NCBI RefSeq assembly: GCF_000224145.3
Contig: NC_020178.2
Coordinates: 392,986-456,985 of the forward strand
Reading direction: 5' to 3'
Origin: Ciona intestinalis
Taxonomy: Eukaryota > Chordata > Ascidiacea > Phlebobranchia > Cionidae
Length of the DNA stretch: 64,000 bases
The translations under genes were made by a program, and so were the position numbers. Position 1 is the first letter of the stretch. The number at the start of each line of letters is the position of its first letter. Positions 23,893-35,200 of this stretch are shown here, piece by piece. The notes below the pieces were generated by a model, which had not been told where the DNA came from, did no database searches, and worked only from the letters and a program-made list of their open reading frames with translations.

Positions 23893-26800
23893 AATGGTAT
23901 AATATGTTTTCAGTTTTATATGGATTTTTTATATATTAGGGTGGGGTAAAATGGTACATGTTTTTGTTCTCTTTTATCGTTCTATTTGCCAGTAAACAAA
24001 AATATTTATAGAATTATGTAACCGTATCCTTACGACTCTAAAATAGCTTTGTTAATTGTTTAAAACAAGATTAGGAAATATGGGATTCAGGTGCTAACAC
24101 TTATATAGGTTATTCATCTTACCCAACAGTACTATATACTTATATAGCTGTAGTGTTACTGTTATAATATGTGCAGGTATTAGTATGTGAGCATGAGGTG
24201 TATAAATACACCATGTGTGTCAGGTGTATAAAAAGATACACATGTTATAACTCAACAGTGAGCATGAGGTTTATTCAAATTCAACTATATAATATGACCC
24301 ATTATATCTTAGATTGCATAAGAATTCCAGCACAGAAGATCCACTGTTTCCAAAGATTCAATTTCCATCAATGAAACAATGCATAGATTGCTATACTATA
24401 TCAAACGAGTGGAATGAAAAGAACGTAGCAAAATATCTGGTACACAGATACTCGAAAGGAAATATGGCAATGAATTATTTGGACACACAGGGTGGAGGAA
24501 TGCAACTAGATGCTAAAAATGTAAGTTTTTTGTGGTTATACTGGGTGATTGAATTGTAGGCCAATGACAGTCGTTATAACACAGGTGTTCTGTTTCATAC
24601 ACCTTGTGAACGTTTATGACTTACCATGTAACTGTTTAATTACATTCATTCTTAAGTAAGCACAAGTGTAACCAGAACACCCATGTTATAATAACTCTCT
24701 TTGCCCCAACACGCCAGGATAAATTAGTTACATTCAATTCAAAACAGGTTTTAGTATACAAATAGCATCTACAGCTATAAATTATTGCCTATTTTTTATG
24801 GATTCCTTTTTATAATATTTATGTCCTGTGGTATTGTTATATTTTCCTAACGACATTCTGTTAGCTTGAAGTAATGGACCAACTCTGAACTAAATCTCAG
24901 GTCCCATGGCATGTTTCGGTGCATGACCTCAACCATATAAAATAGAAAAATTATACAGTTTTTGCGATAATTTTATTCTACTGTATTATTTCATAGAATG
25001 TGTCTGAAGTTGTAAAGAATTTGAGACAAGAATTAGTTGTCACAGATTTTAGTAATGAAACGGAAATTTTACAAACACAAGATTTTATGTCGAAAAAATT
25101 GAAAACACAAAACTTTTCTGATGTATTGTATGGAAATGAAGGTTTAGAAATAGAAACTGTAGAAAAAGTGCAAGAAATACAGCAAAAAGAGGAATTTTTA
25201 ATGGATTCGATTTCTGAAAGCATGCCTGTTATAACAACGTCGTTGAATTTGTCGGAATCTCCAAAAAATGAAGAAGTTTTTGCTCAGATCCCGAAACCAG
25301 AATCAAACTTGCTTGAAAATGTTGAAAATTCTGAATTTTTGGAAGTGAAAAATGAAAAATATTATGAAAATGGCAATGATTTTGAAATTAGGCAATTCAA
25401 AGAAGGAGAAAATTTGGGCGAAAACTTGCCGGAAAATGCTGGAAATTCAGAATTTTTGGAAACGAAAAAGGAAACATATTTAGAAAATGACAAACAATCT
25501 GAAAATGCCAACGATTTTGAATTTGTCAGTCAGTTTGAAAAAGAGGAAAATTTTGAAAATATGCCAAATTCTAAAGAAAAATTATCAAATGCTGAAGAAA
25601 AATTGTCAAATTTTGAAAAAGAATTGCGAAATAATTGGCAGGCTTCTAAAACAAGAGATGCAGATAAAGTGAAGCAAGAATTACTTGATGAGATAAATAA
25701 AGGAAAATTTACTAAAACTGTTGAAGACGTTTTATTAGATGCTGTGATTTTACCAATTGCTGTTAAGGTAAAAAAGGTAGCTTTTAGCCAGAGAATAGTT
25801 ATAGTAAAAGTTATTAGAAAATTTGTATGTATTTATTAGTAAAGTTTTCTAAAGGTATTAGAAAACTTATATAGTACTGTGGAGGAAGATGGGACAACTT
25901 TAGCACATAATATCCAAATATCCTGATCGTGTTTTAAACAATTAACAACGGTCTATAGGAGTTGTGAGGATACGGTTTTATAATTCTTTGATCGTTTTTT
26001 TGTTCACTACCAATTAAGATAAGAAAATAGAATAAAAACTGTCTCATCTTCCCCCACCCGACTATATATTTAATTAGTAATAGAATGGTAGCTTTTGTTC
26101 AGAGAATAGTTTATTAAAAGTTGTTAGAAAATTAGTGTTTATTAGTTTAGTTTTCTAAAGTTATTAGAAAACTTATAATATATATATATATATAACAGTT
26201 GCGGAATTAAAAATAATAATAATGTGTGTTAGCTAGGTTTTTACAGGTAGTTTTAGCAGTTACTACTTTTCCAACCTAAAAATAACTGTAAATATAGGTT
26301 TTCTAGTCTATAAAACAGCTGTAAATATAGGCCTATTTGTAGTATGTAGTAATTAATGTAGTTTTTTTATATTATTAATTACTTTTTGTACAACATTTTT
26401 GCGAAAAAACAATTGATTTTTGGCAAAAATATTGCATGGCAAAATTTGAAAATTTTGTCGGAAATTGGAATATTGTTTTATGTGGTATATAGTAGGGTGG
26501 GGAAAGACGGGACACACTTAGCACATAATATTCTAATAATCAAGTTTTAAACAATTAACAACGGTCTATTGGAGTCGTGAAGATGTAGTTTTATAATTCT
26601 TTTTCTTTGATGTAGTTTTATAACTTTGAACTTTATTTACTACTAAATTGTACGAGAAAATAGAGCTAAAAGGTTTCCCATCTTCCCCCACCCTACTATA
26701 TGACAATTTTTTTTATTTTTCCTGTTTTTTTTGTATATGATAGAAATAATATATGACTCTACAATTTTACATGCAGTTTCTTATTTTAGAATGGCGATAT

Positions 26801-27089
26801 TTCTGAACCACAAGACAACAATGGGCCTACGTACAACGATTTTGACGCAGACTGGAGCGAAAAAGAACTCGTTCGTTTCCATCCAAGGGCTCTGGGTTCA
26901 AATCTCGCCCAAGGCAGACAAGGTTTTTTTCAAGGGGGTCTAAGAGTAGAGCTAGGTTTTACCACTATGGATTTTAGCCTTTGTTTAATTGTATGGGTAC
27001 TTTCTACCATAGGAGCTGCATTTTTATGTTTAGGCTTAAAACTAAGAAGAGCTCATTTACGTAGAAAACTGTCAAAGCACATCTTATGA
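16557..27089 (+). CDS. QSOX1: Quiescin sulfhydryl oxidase (QSOX), complete gene
   Basis: QSOX enzymes introduce disulfides into secreted proteins, using a thioredoxin module to relay electrons to an FAD-bound Erv module and then to O2. Exons: 16557-16693, 17302-17396, 17956-18056 (or 18399-18520), 19257-19305, 19593-19704, 20072-20162, 20737-20897, 21080-21217, 21566-21695, 22339-22461, 22965-23103, 23669-23840, 24313-24520, 24997-25767, 26790-27089. They sum to 909 codons with all phases matching. Visible parts are a signal peptide ([17 protein letters not shown]), a Trx active site WCGHC, a second Trx-like region, the Erv helical region with [17 protein letters not shown], the redox pair CQEC, the FAD-site [11 protein letters not shown], and the distal CIDC. 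A C-terminal membrane helix ([20 protein letters not shown]) precedes a basic tail, as in the long form of vertebrate QSOX1. The protein is longer than human QSOX1 (747 aa) because of a 257-codon charged exon at 24997-25767. Confidence 0.95.
16870..17250 (-). repeat. Nested composite SINE copies, reverse
   Basis: Two reverse copies of the body (GACAACCCATTAGTGACCAC, GGTAGCAGCGA-AGGCCTTGA) with a tail module (AATGAATGTAACTTGTTTAT) between, in the first QSOX intron. Confidence 0.7.
17670..17893. mobile_element. 195-bp MITE with duplicated right end
   Basis: TAGTAGGGTGGGGGAAGATG at the left. At the right, TTATGTACTAAAGGTGTATC-type sequence occurs twice before CCCACCCTACTA. A related diverged copy (17459-17665) abuts it. 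Confidence 0.75.
17956..18056 (+). CDS. QSOX1: QSOX Trx1 exon, version a
   Basis: This 101-nt exon (acceptor CCTATAG, donor GTAAAC) encodes [20 protein letters not shown] and then [14 protein letters not shown]. It follows the WCGHC exon and corresponds to the human segment around LDCAEETNSAVCRDFNI. It starts in phase 1 and ends in phase 0, exactly as the exon at 18399-18520 does. Confidence 0.9.
18399..18520 (+). CDS. QSOX1: QSOX Trx1 exon, alternative version b (candidate mutually exclusive)
   Basis: In the intron after 18056 there is a GC-richer 122-nt stretch bounded by CACAATCAG and GTAAAA. In the required phase it reads [20 protein letters not shown], then [21 protein letters not shown]. 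It aligns with version a: Trp, Leu, Lys-x-Ala, Asp/Asn-Cys, a second Cys, and Pro-x-x-Arg at the end, with seven extra residues in b. Both start in phase 1 and end in phase 0, so splicing in both would break the frame. This supports mutually exclusive use. There is no transcript evidence here. Confidence 0.75.
18966..19120. mobile_element. GGCGCC MITE, diverged ends
   Basis: GGCACCAAACTTTTTAAAAC at the left and CCACCCCAGGTTTGGTGC at the right, about 155 bp. Confidence 0.75.
19745..19936. mobile_element. 195-bp MITE, subfamily A
   Basis: TAGTAGGGTGGGGGAAGATG and CCCCCCACCCTACTA border 192 bp in a QSOX intron. Confidence 0.85.
20306..20368. other. Long poly-G runs, doubtful sequence
   Basis: Three G runs (one over 20 bases) separated by T-rich bits follow a decayed ~115-bp repeat unit. 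This composition is unlike anything else in the window and may be a base-calling artefact. Confidence 0.7.
20380..20710 (+). repeat. Three tandem SINE tail modules
   Basis: GTATGAAAC-GAACACCCGTGTT-type modules recur at about 20388, 20505 and 20630, each ending AAGTTACATTCATT or similar, just before QSOX exon 20737. Confidence 0.75.
21785..21935. repeat. Element shared with 58150-58300 (inverse orientation)
   Basis: GAACGATTCTTGTAAAGAAA, GGATCTGGTGCTAC, CTAGTCCAACTAATTG and TTTCGCCTAAATGGCATCGT appear in the reverse order and strand at 58150-58300. Confidence 0.75.
22040..22300 (+). repeat. Composite SINE copy
   Basis: GGTACAAGGCTTGACGCTGC, CTTGGGCAAGACACTTAACG and GAAACAGAACACCCGTGTTA are in order. 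Confidence 0.75.
23123..23337. mobile_element. 195-bp MITE with duplicated left end
   Basis: TAGTAGGGTGGGGAAGATGG is followed by a second GGGTGGGGAAATATGGGACA before the body, and ends CCCCCACAGTACTA. Confidence 0.8.
23935..24134. mobile_element. 195-bp MITE, subfamily B
   Basis: GGGTGGGGTAAAATGGTACA at the left and ATCTTACCCAACAGTACTA at the right. The body has the subfamily B signature GTAAACAAAAATATTTATAG. Confidence 0.75.
24997..25767 (+). CDS. QSOX1: QSOX expanded acidic/repetitive linker exon
   Basis: This one 771-nt exon encodes a Glu/Asn/Lys/Phe-rich, probably disordered linker between the Erv domain and the C-terminal membrane anchor. It contains two related blocks of roughly 45 residues, each with NSEFLE followed by K-E-Y-EN, NDFE and QF---EN (about 25326-25430 and 25440-25555), then a heptad-like ENLS/KLSN section. 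The frame also opens from an internal GTG, but it is continuous in phase with QSOX exons on both sides, so it is not a separate gene. Confidence 0.85.
25872..26064. mobile_element. 195-bp MITE, subfamily A
   Basis: TAGTACTGTGGAGGAAGATG at the left and CCCCCACCCGACTA at the right, 105 bp after the QSOX linker exon. Confidence 0.8.
26490..26698. mobile_element. 195-bp MITE with small internal duplication
   Basis: TAGTAGGGTGGGGAAAGACG and TTCCCCCACCCTACTA as ends; GTAGTTTTATAA occurs twice inside. Confidence 0.8.
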
Positions 27090-27177
27090 CTAGATGACTA
27101 AAATATTTCTTAAAAATGGATTTAAAATTTTTGTGAAGCATTTTAATACGTTTTACCTAAAAACAATTTTTTTATTT

Positions 27178-27183
27178 AATAAA
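27178..27183 (+). terminator. Polyadenylation signal AATAAA of QSOX
   Basis: AATAAA lies about 90 nt downstream of the QSOX stop codon (27087-27089) in an AT-rich 3' UTR. Confidence 0.6.
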
Positions 27184-27390
27184 AATTTTTTTTTTTTTGC
27201 AAAAATAGTAACTAAAAATTTAGCTTTATATTCCTAAAGTGCCAAAATTTTTGAAATGAAGCATCAAATTTGACCTAATGGTGTTGGGTTCAAACCCCTG
27301 CGAAAGCATATCTATTTTTGAAGCCGAAATTCCATCTGGTAGCCTATTTGCCGCACTGTATTTTAACAGCCATTTTTTTTAATAATCATA

Positions 27391-27533
27391 GGCACCAAAC
27401 TTTATAAAACACAGGGGAGGCAGGGATAGTTAAACACATTTTTATAAAAAAATGGTTGTAATGTTTACTGATTAATGCAGGGTAAAATATTCCAGAGTTG
27501 GCCTGCCCACCCTGCCACCCCAGGTTTGGCGCC
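27391..27533. mobile_element. GGCGCC MITE
   Basis: GGCACCAAACTTTATAAAAC at the left and CCACCCCAGGTTTGGCGCC at the right. Confidence 0.8.
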
Positions 27534-27899
27534 TAAGTTGTAACATAATTAGGTACGTGGTATTTTAATAATGTTTTTAGCTCTTATATACACAACAGCA
27601 TTTAAAAAGATCAATTAAAAGACCTAATCTTTAATTCCAAATAATATGGACCAAAATGAGTTTTTTTTTTGTAAAATTGTAAAAATGCTTTTTTTGTGGT
27701 GTAATAGTCTGTAAGAGTATATTAGTCTTTTCATTTTTAAAACATTCTGTATTTTTTATTTTTTAGACATTAGTATTTGGTGTTTTAAAGATATTTACTA
27801 AAAATTAGCAGAAAGTTTATTAAATTGGTAACATCATGCTTAAAACAATTAAAATAATTTCTGCCATAATTAACAAAACTGTTATTGGTAAAAGCTATA

Positions 27900-28090
27900 T
27901 AGTAGGGTGGAGGAAGACGGGACACCTTTAGCACATAATGTCCAGATATCCTGATCGTGTTTTAAACAAATAACAACGGTCTATGGGAGTTGTGAGGATA
28001 CGGGTTTTATAATTCTTTGAATGTTCTTTGTTTACTACCAAATGGGACGAAAAAATATAAACAGTTGTCCCGTGTTTCCCCACCCTACTA
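27900..28090. mobile_element. 195-bp MITE, subfamily A
   Basis: TAGTAGGGTGGAGGAAGACG and GTTTCCCCACCCTACTA as ends, 191 bp. Confidence 0.85.
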
Positions 28091-28332
28091 TATAAAAAAA
28101 CTTTATATTTGTGCAATTTAATTTACCAAATTTTCTTTTTGTGCAATATATTTTCTGGTTGTTTTGTTGGTTCCTGAGTAGTGTAATTTAGAAGTGGTGT
28201 TTTTAAACTTGGTTTTTACTGGCTAGAAATATATTTTGTTCTGAATTTTTGTTTGTTATTTTGTCTAAGTAGTTAAAAATGACTAATTTTAGGTAGATCA
28301 TTTTGAAGTGAAAAACTTAGTATATATATATA

Positions 28333-28518
28333 TAGTACTGTGGGGTAAGATGGGCACCTTTAGCATATATCATTCCATATTTCCGGATCTTTTAATTAAC
28401 AACGCATTTTTAGAGTCATGAGGATATGGTTTTATAATTCTGTGAATATTCTTTGTTCACTACCAAATGGGACGAGAAAAGAGAATGAGAACATCGACCA
28501 TTTTACCCCAACCTACTA
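28333..28518. mobile_element. 195-bp MITE, subfamily B
   Basis: TAGTACTGTGGGGTAAGATG and ATTTTACCCCAACCTACTA as ends. Confidence 0.85.
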
Positions 28519-29049
28519 TAATATTCCTTTTGTAGCCTATTTTTTTAAGTGCTACTTTTTAGCAATTCAATTACAGAAAAGGCATATTTTGACATGTTTA
28601 AATTGCTCAATAAGAATATGAAAGCATTTTTTTCTGGTGGTACATTTATTACAATACACATGTTATAGCTCATACACAAGGCAGTATACAGTTCTAATAC
28701 ATTGGCAGTTACATTTATATACATGCAGAAAAATGGCACATACACAATATTGCAAAATGTTTTAAATTTCGTGATTTAGTATACTGCTGTAAATGAAAAA
28801 GGTATATGTTAATATAATGTGTATAAGTATAGTTTATCTATATTTTCAAAATGGGTTAATTTTGGTAGTTTTTAATACTAATAGAATGCCAAAACTTATA
28901 AAGGCAGAAGGTTATTATAGAGCAGTAAGTAGTTATGTTATATAAGTGGCTAAAAATAGGTTAAACACATGTTTTTTTTACAAATACATTGCAGTAATTT
29001 TTAAGGCAGTATGTTAATAATATAATGAACATATTGTATTTTAAACATG

Positions 29050-29197
29050 GGCGCCAAACTTTTTAAAACACAGGGGAGGCGGGAATAGTTAGACATGCAT
29101 CTTTTAAAACAAAATTTGTCTCAATTTTTACTGATTATAGCAGTGCAAATTTTTTCGGGGGTTGATCTGCCCACCCTGCCACCCCTGGTTTGGCGCC
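29050..29197. mobile_element. GGCGCC MITE next to a stop codon
   Basis: GGCGCCAAACTTTTTAAAAC and CCCCTGGTTTGGCGCC are the ends. It lies 26 bp downstream of the TAA of the minus-strand gene, so it would be in its 3' UTR. Confidence 0.8.
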
Positions 29198-29222
29198 CAT
29201 GGTACTGGAACATTTTGGGGTA

Positions 29223-32200
29223 TTAGTAGTATTTGTTGCATAGATCTTGGCATGCTAGATTTTCCACTGCACTTTTTATTTCATCAACAGTGCTTACGAC
29301 TGTGCTACCATCTGGTAAGAAAATCTGCCAAAAAAAATTAATTAGTTTTGAGAAAATATTTTTTGGTCAGTTTTTGTGTGAACGTTATGGCTTATTATTA
29401 AGAGACTTAACAGTAATTGTTCCAACCGAGTGGTCACTTATGGGTTGTCTAAATTGTCAGTTATAGTTTTAAAAAAAATTAATCGCTTAGTTACATAAGC
29501 GGTAACTTATAAGCGGGCATGAGGTGTATGAAACAGAACATCCATGTTATAATGACTGTAGTTGCCCCGCCACGTGAGGATAGATAAGTTACATTCATTT
29601 ATAGAAAATGAAATTAAACTTACATGATTTCTATTTTGTTGAGTAATATCCAACAATTCTTCTAATTGGAAACGACCGCCAAATTTTTCTGGTTCAATAC
29701 CAACGGCCATAACCTGTTATATGATATGTTGTATTAATTATTGGGTATTTATCTATGTGGGGTAAGATGGATACCGTTAGCACATAATGTCCCATATTTT
29801 CCCTTTTTTTAAATAGTAAAATGGCCTGTTCCAAAAGTAGTATCATTTTGTAAGCAAAAATTCAATATTTGTTAACTGTGGGGTAAGATGGATACCGTTA
29901 GCACATAATATCCCATATTTCCTAATCGTATTTTTAACAATTAACAACGCTCTTTTTTAATCGTGAGGATACAGTTATATAATTCTGTAAATATTCTTTG
30001 CTGGTAAGCGTACTATATATTTAATTGCATTTTATAAGCGGGCACGAGGTGTATAGAACACCTGTGTTATAACGACTGTCGTTGCCCCGCCATGTAAGAA
30101 TAAATAAGTTATATTCACTCAATAAAAATAACATACTTGGTAACTCGTAAGCAGGAACGAGGTGTATGAAACAGACCACCCGTGTTACAACAACTATCAT
30201 TACCCTACCGCTCAAGTTTAAACAAGTTACATTCATTCATTCATTCCATACTTACAGTAGCACCCATGTTATGTAATGCATCTGCTGGTACTTGAGTATT
30301 GTCATTCACATTAACTTGTCCGTCTGTCATTATCAATACAATGTCAGCAGCTTTTGGTCTGTTGCCATTATCGGTATGCAAAATGACATCAGCTGCATGG
30401 CCCAGTGCTATGCCGGTCCTAGTACCTGTGTATATATTAAGCCATGTTATATTATGTATACAAAAATGGAATGAATGAAGTTAATTTTGTGTGGTGCGGC
30501 AATGGTAGTTGTTTTATAACAGGAGTGTTCTGTTTCACACACCTCGAGTCCGCTAACGAGTTGCCACGTATGTAACTTATTTATCCTCACATTGACGGGG
30601 TAACGACAATTGTTATAACACGGTGTTCTGTTTCATACACCTTGTGTGTTGTGACCACTTACAAGTTACCACATATATGAAACATTATATTTGTATATAT
30701 ATATATATATATTTTTTTACAGTACTATATACACATATATTTTTTACATTAAATATCTTACCTACACCCCCATATGGGATATTTTCTATGGCATTTAGCA
30801 GTGCTGCCGCATCATTAGTATTTTGCAACAAGATCTGTGTTGCAACATCTGGCCGATTATTGTAGCGAAACACTGCAAATTGGGTGGACTCTGAACTCAT
30901 GAATTTGCTGTAAAAAAAATTGAAATTTTAATTTGGGTGTATTTTTTGTATATATATACCTTATGCTCACTGTCGAAACCTTTAGGTAAACGGGTAAATT
31001 TAAACAATTAAAATTAAAATTTGAGGGTAAAAAACTTACATATGATAGTATCATGAATCGTGATAATACTCACGATAGTGATGTATTCTTTTCATATGAA
31101 ATCATATCATACAACACTAGGCAGTCCTTTTCACGAATACAATATTTTAAACAAATTTTCATATAGGAAATTATTATGTATCGTTCTAATACTCACAAAG
31201 TGATTTAGTCTTTTCATATGAAATCATATCATAAAACATGAGGCAGTCTTTTTCATGAAAGACATTATTTCATAAAAAAATTTATATATGAAGATATCAT
31301 GAATCGTGATATTACTCACATGATAAGTTGGACCGTGATTGACTTTATACGACGCCAGTTATCTTCATTAACGCTGCTAGATGCATCCAGTATGATAACT
31401 AAGTCAGTTGGAACATGGGGCGGGCATGGTACTGCGAATTTAAAATGTGAAATATGAATGAATGAATGTAACTTGTTTATTTTTGTGTGGTAGGGTAATG
31501 ACAGTCGTTATGACATAGGTGTTCTATTATTTTAAATTTATTCACAAGTTCCATAGTCTTTTCGATACAAATTTTTATATCTAAAAGCCACATGATAATA
31601 AATGACAATTATTCATACAAATTTATGTTGATTTATTTATTCGCCCATTTATCCATTCATTTTTTAATTCATTAATTCACCCATTTACCCCAATACTTAC
31701 ACACGCAGCAGGGTGCGTCATCTGTCCATGTTGTATTCGCCTGGCACGTAACTGTTTCAAACGACGGTGGGTAAATTACATGCGCTGGGTCATCACACGT
31801 AGCGAGGCAATCAGAATTGACATTATTTCCATCTGAGCATACAGCGTTTCCACCACGTATAGTAAATGTAGGGCAAGTCAGCACTGTAAATAATTTGATT
31901 GAATGAATGTAACTTGTTCATTCTTGTGTGGTAGGGATTGTTGTTTTAACATTGGTGTTCTGTGTCATACACCTCATGTTTGCTTTTAAGTTATAAATGT
32001 AACTGATTTTTGTGTGGTGGGGTAATGATATTGGATTTAACCTGAGTGTTCTGTTTTATACACCTCATATTCGCTTACAAGTTACCATGTATGTAACTTT
32101 TATTGATTTAGATAAATATATATATATATATACATATAGTAGGGTGGGGAAGATGTGACACCTTTAGCACATAATATTCAAACATCCTGATCGTGTTTTA

Positions 32201-35200
32201 AACAATTAACAACAGTATATAGGAGTCATTGAATAAAAAGGTGTCCCGTTCCCCCCCACGAAACATGTCCCATTTTCCTTTAATCTATAAACTTATAATA
32301 AATATAAATATATAAATAACAATAACTTACATTCGCACGTTGGAAATGGGCCAGACCATTCCTCAACATCTGTACATGTTACATTTTCGCTTCCAGAAAG
32401 GCCATACCCATCAGCACATGCAAAAGTACATACGCTGTTGTATTCGTTACCATTAGTACACGAGTATTGGGCCATGCCTACTGTTGGGGTATATGCTGGC
32501 TCACATGTTGTTTCTGTAATGAATGAATGTCAAAAAACACAGTTCCATTTTTCGAAATGCGAATTTTTTGAACAATTGTATTTTGGAAGCGAATTTTTTT
32601 ATATGGGTATAAGTCCTACAGCGAGACACACCAGGGGACCTGGGATTTAAGCCAGAGTTGGCCCATTAACATAAATTTTGTTGTAGTAACTAAAATATGC
32701 TTTTTTTAGTACAAAAAGACTTATATTAGCTTTTTATTATATATGGTTTAATTTCACAATTACTGGCACTTAGCTGTATGAAATAGCAATTTAAAAAGCT
32801 CCAATGGTCGTGAAAACAGGCCTTGTTCTTATCTATCCTAATTGGCTGGTTTAAATTTGAATGCACCAATTAGAGAATACATTGGGCAGAAAATTTCAAT
32901 TAGTTATCAGTAGCATAAGGATAGTAAACAATAGTTTTGCGTGCAAATGAAATTAATGTCTATGCATAATATGCCCTTTGGCCAGTGCATGCTGTTTTGT
33001 TACACTGTCTTAAAAGAATGATATGGTATTGTAAGTTAGGGTATGATGGTTTCATGTTTTCATTTTTATCGTCCCATTTGGTAGTAAACAAAGAATATTT
33101 ACAGAATTATAACTGTATCTTCATGACTTTAACAAAAACGTTGTTAATTGTTAAAAATACGATTATAAAATATGGGATATTATGTGCTAACAGTATCCAT
33201 CTTACCCCGCAGTACTATATTCTTTGTTTACTACCAAATGGGATGATAAAAGAAAATAAAAACATGGACATCTTACCCCCAACCTACTATATTACCTTTG
33301 AAAAATTAACACAATCAGAAAAAAAAAAAATTCTCGATTTTAATTTTTTTTTTATAAAATTTTAAAAAAATGGAATTTGGTCACTTACTAACACAGATGG
33401 GCGACTCTCCAATCCATAGGGCACCTGTGCTACCCCCTGGGATACATTCTAGGGTAGGGATTGGTAAAATAGATTGCAGTTTGTATCCAGGAAATGGGTC
33501 ACAGTAAAACTCGCATATGGATCCGATGTTAAAATCATCACTGCATAAAACTTCACGGTTTGCAACTTCTTCTAATGGAGGGCATGTAACCGGCTCAGCG
33601 TCTGTAATTTATATAAATACAGGTGTAAAATGTGAATTTTATTAACGTTAATGTAATTTTTATAATGTTAGTATCATTTATGTGTATAATTCTAATGTCA
33701 TTTGTTATTTTAAATAATTGAATGAATGTAACTTGTTTTTCTTCGCATGGCGGGGAAGCGACAGTCGTTATAACACGGGTGTTCTGTTTCATACACCTCG
33801 TGCCGGCTTACGAGTTACCAAGTATATAACTTTGTGGTGATTGTTTTTATATTTGTTATGTATGGCTAACAATTTAGACAACCTATTAGTGACCACTGGG
33901 TTAGAGCAATTGCTGTTAAGTGTCTTGCCCAAAGACACACTTGGCTAAAAAAATAGCAGTGCCAAGCCTTGAACCCATAACCTCTGGGTTAGAGGCTGGC
34001 ACAATAACTGCTGAGCCTTGACAGTTAACTATTTTTTATAAGTAAATTTGATGCTTTTACCTTTAAGGGGTTGTGGCCCATTTTCCCATTTAAAAACTTC
34101 ATATTCAAAGTCATATACACATTTCTTCGTGAAGCTAAAGCCTGGATTAATGACGCTGATATGTGTACATACGGACTCGTAAAACCAGCTCAGTGTGCAT
34201 TCTAATGTCCCACCAACATATTGGGGCAAAGCTTCAATCAATGCCCTGCATGTCCCATTTTGTGGGGCTTCTTTTACTGTAAAGGGATGAAAGTTTGAGA
34301 TATTGTATGGGGTGAATTAATGAATGTAAATTATTTTGGTTGAATGAATAAATGAATAAATGTAACTTAATTAAGTAAATGAATGAATGTTCTTCTTTAG
34401 TTAAGTAACCTATTAGAATGAATGAACTTTTTTGGCCACATGAATGTTAATTATTTAGTTAAATGAATCAATGAATGAATGTAACTTTTTTATTAAATGA
34501 ACAAATGAATGAATGTAACTTATTTAGTTAAGTGAATGAATGAATGTAACAAATAAAAATTAACCTAATGAATCATTAACTTACATACATACATATCTAT
34601 CTTATACCCTTAAACAAAAATTATGACAAAATTGACATACTTGCTGCTGGGGGTGGCGGGGCATCGCTTGGGGCTTGTGGGGTCGTGGGTAAAGTCCCGT
34701 TCCAGCACCCGATCAAGTTTGTGTCGTCATTGCACATGTCACCTTTGCAACAGCAAAAGCAAAACGAGTTTTTTTGGTCCTCGCGGCAATTGATTGAGTT
34801 CTGAAAAAAATGGAGATGGTATGTAATATGTATAGTTTAATGTAGTGAAATTTTAGGCATTTTTGTTTTTTGAATGTTGTTTTATCTTTGCAGGGTAGGG
34901 TAACGACAGGCGTTATAACATGGATGTTCTGTTTTATTTTACTTTGTGCCTGCTTACGAGTTACCATTTACGTAACTTTTGGAAAGATTTTTTAATGTAT
35001 ATCAAACAATTGGTCCAACCTATTAGTGACCACTGGGTTGAAGCAATTGCTGTTAAGTATTTTGCCCAATAACACATACGCCCACAATGGTAGCAGCGAA
35101 AAGCCTTGAATCTGTAACTTTTATGTTACAGGCAGGCGCACTAACATCTGTACCGCTTACAAGTTACCACGTATACCAAAATGATTACTTTACCTGTTTA

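Larger units (their letters stand above)
27184..29222. other. Convergent intergenic region, QSOX / LU-sushi-vWA gene
   Basis: No coding exon was seen. The region holds a GGCGCC-type MITE (27391-27533), two copies of the 195-bp MITE (27900-28090 and 28333-28518) and a second GGCGCC-type MITE (29050-29197). The last lies within 30 nt of the stop codon of the minus-strand gene. I found no AATAAA on the minus strand in the first 240 nt after that stop. Confidence 0.6.

Noticed and set aside
25000..25839. 279-codon open frame as a stand-alone gene
   Set aside because: It is in phase with QSOX exons on both sides, has no ATG at its start and ends past a good donor at 25768.
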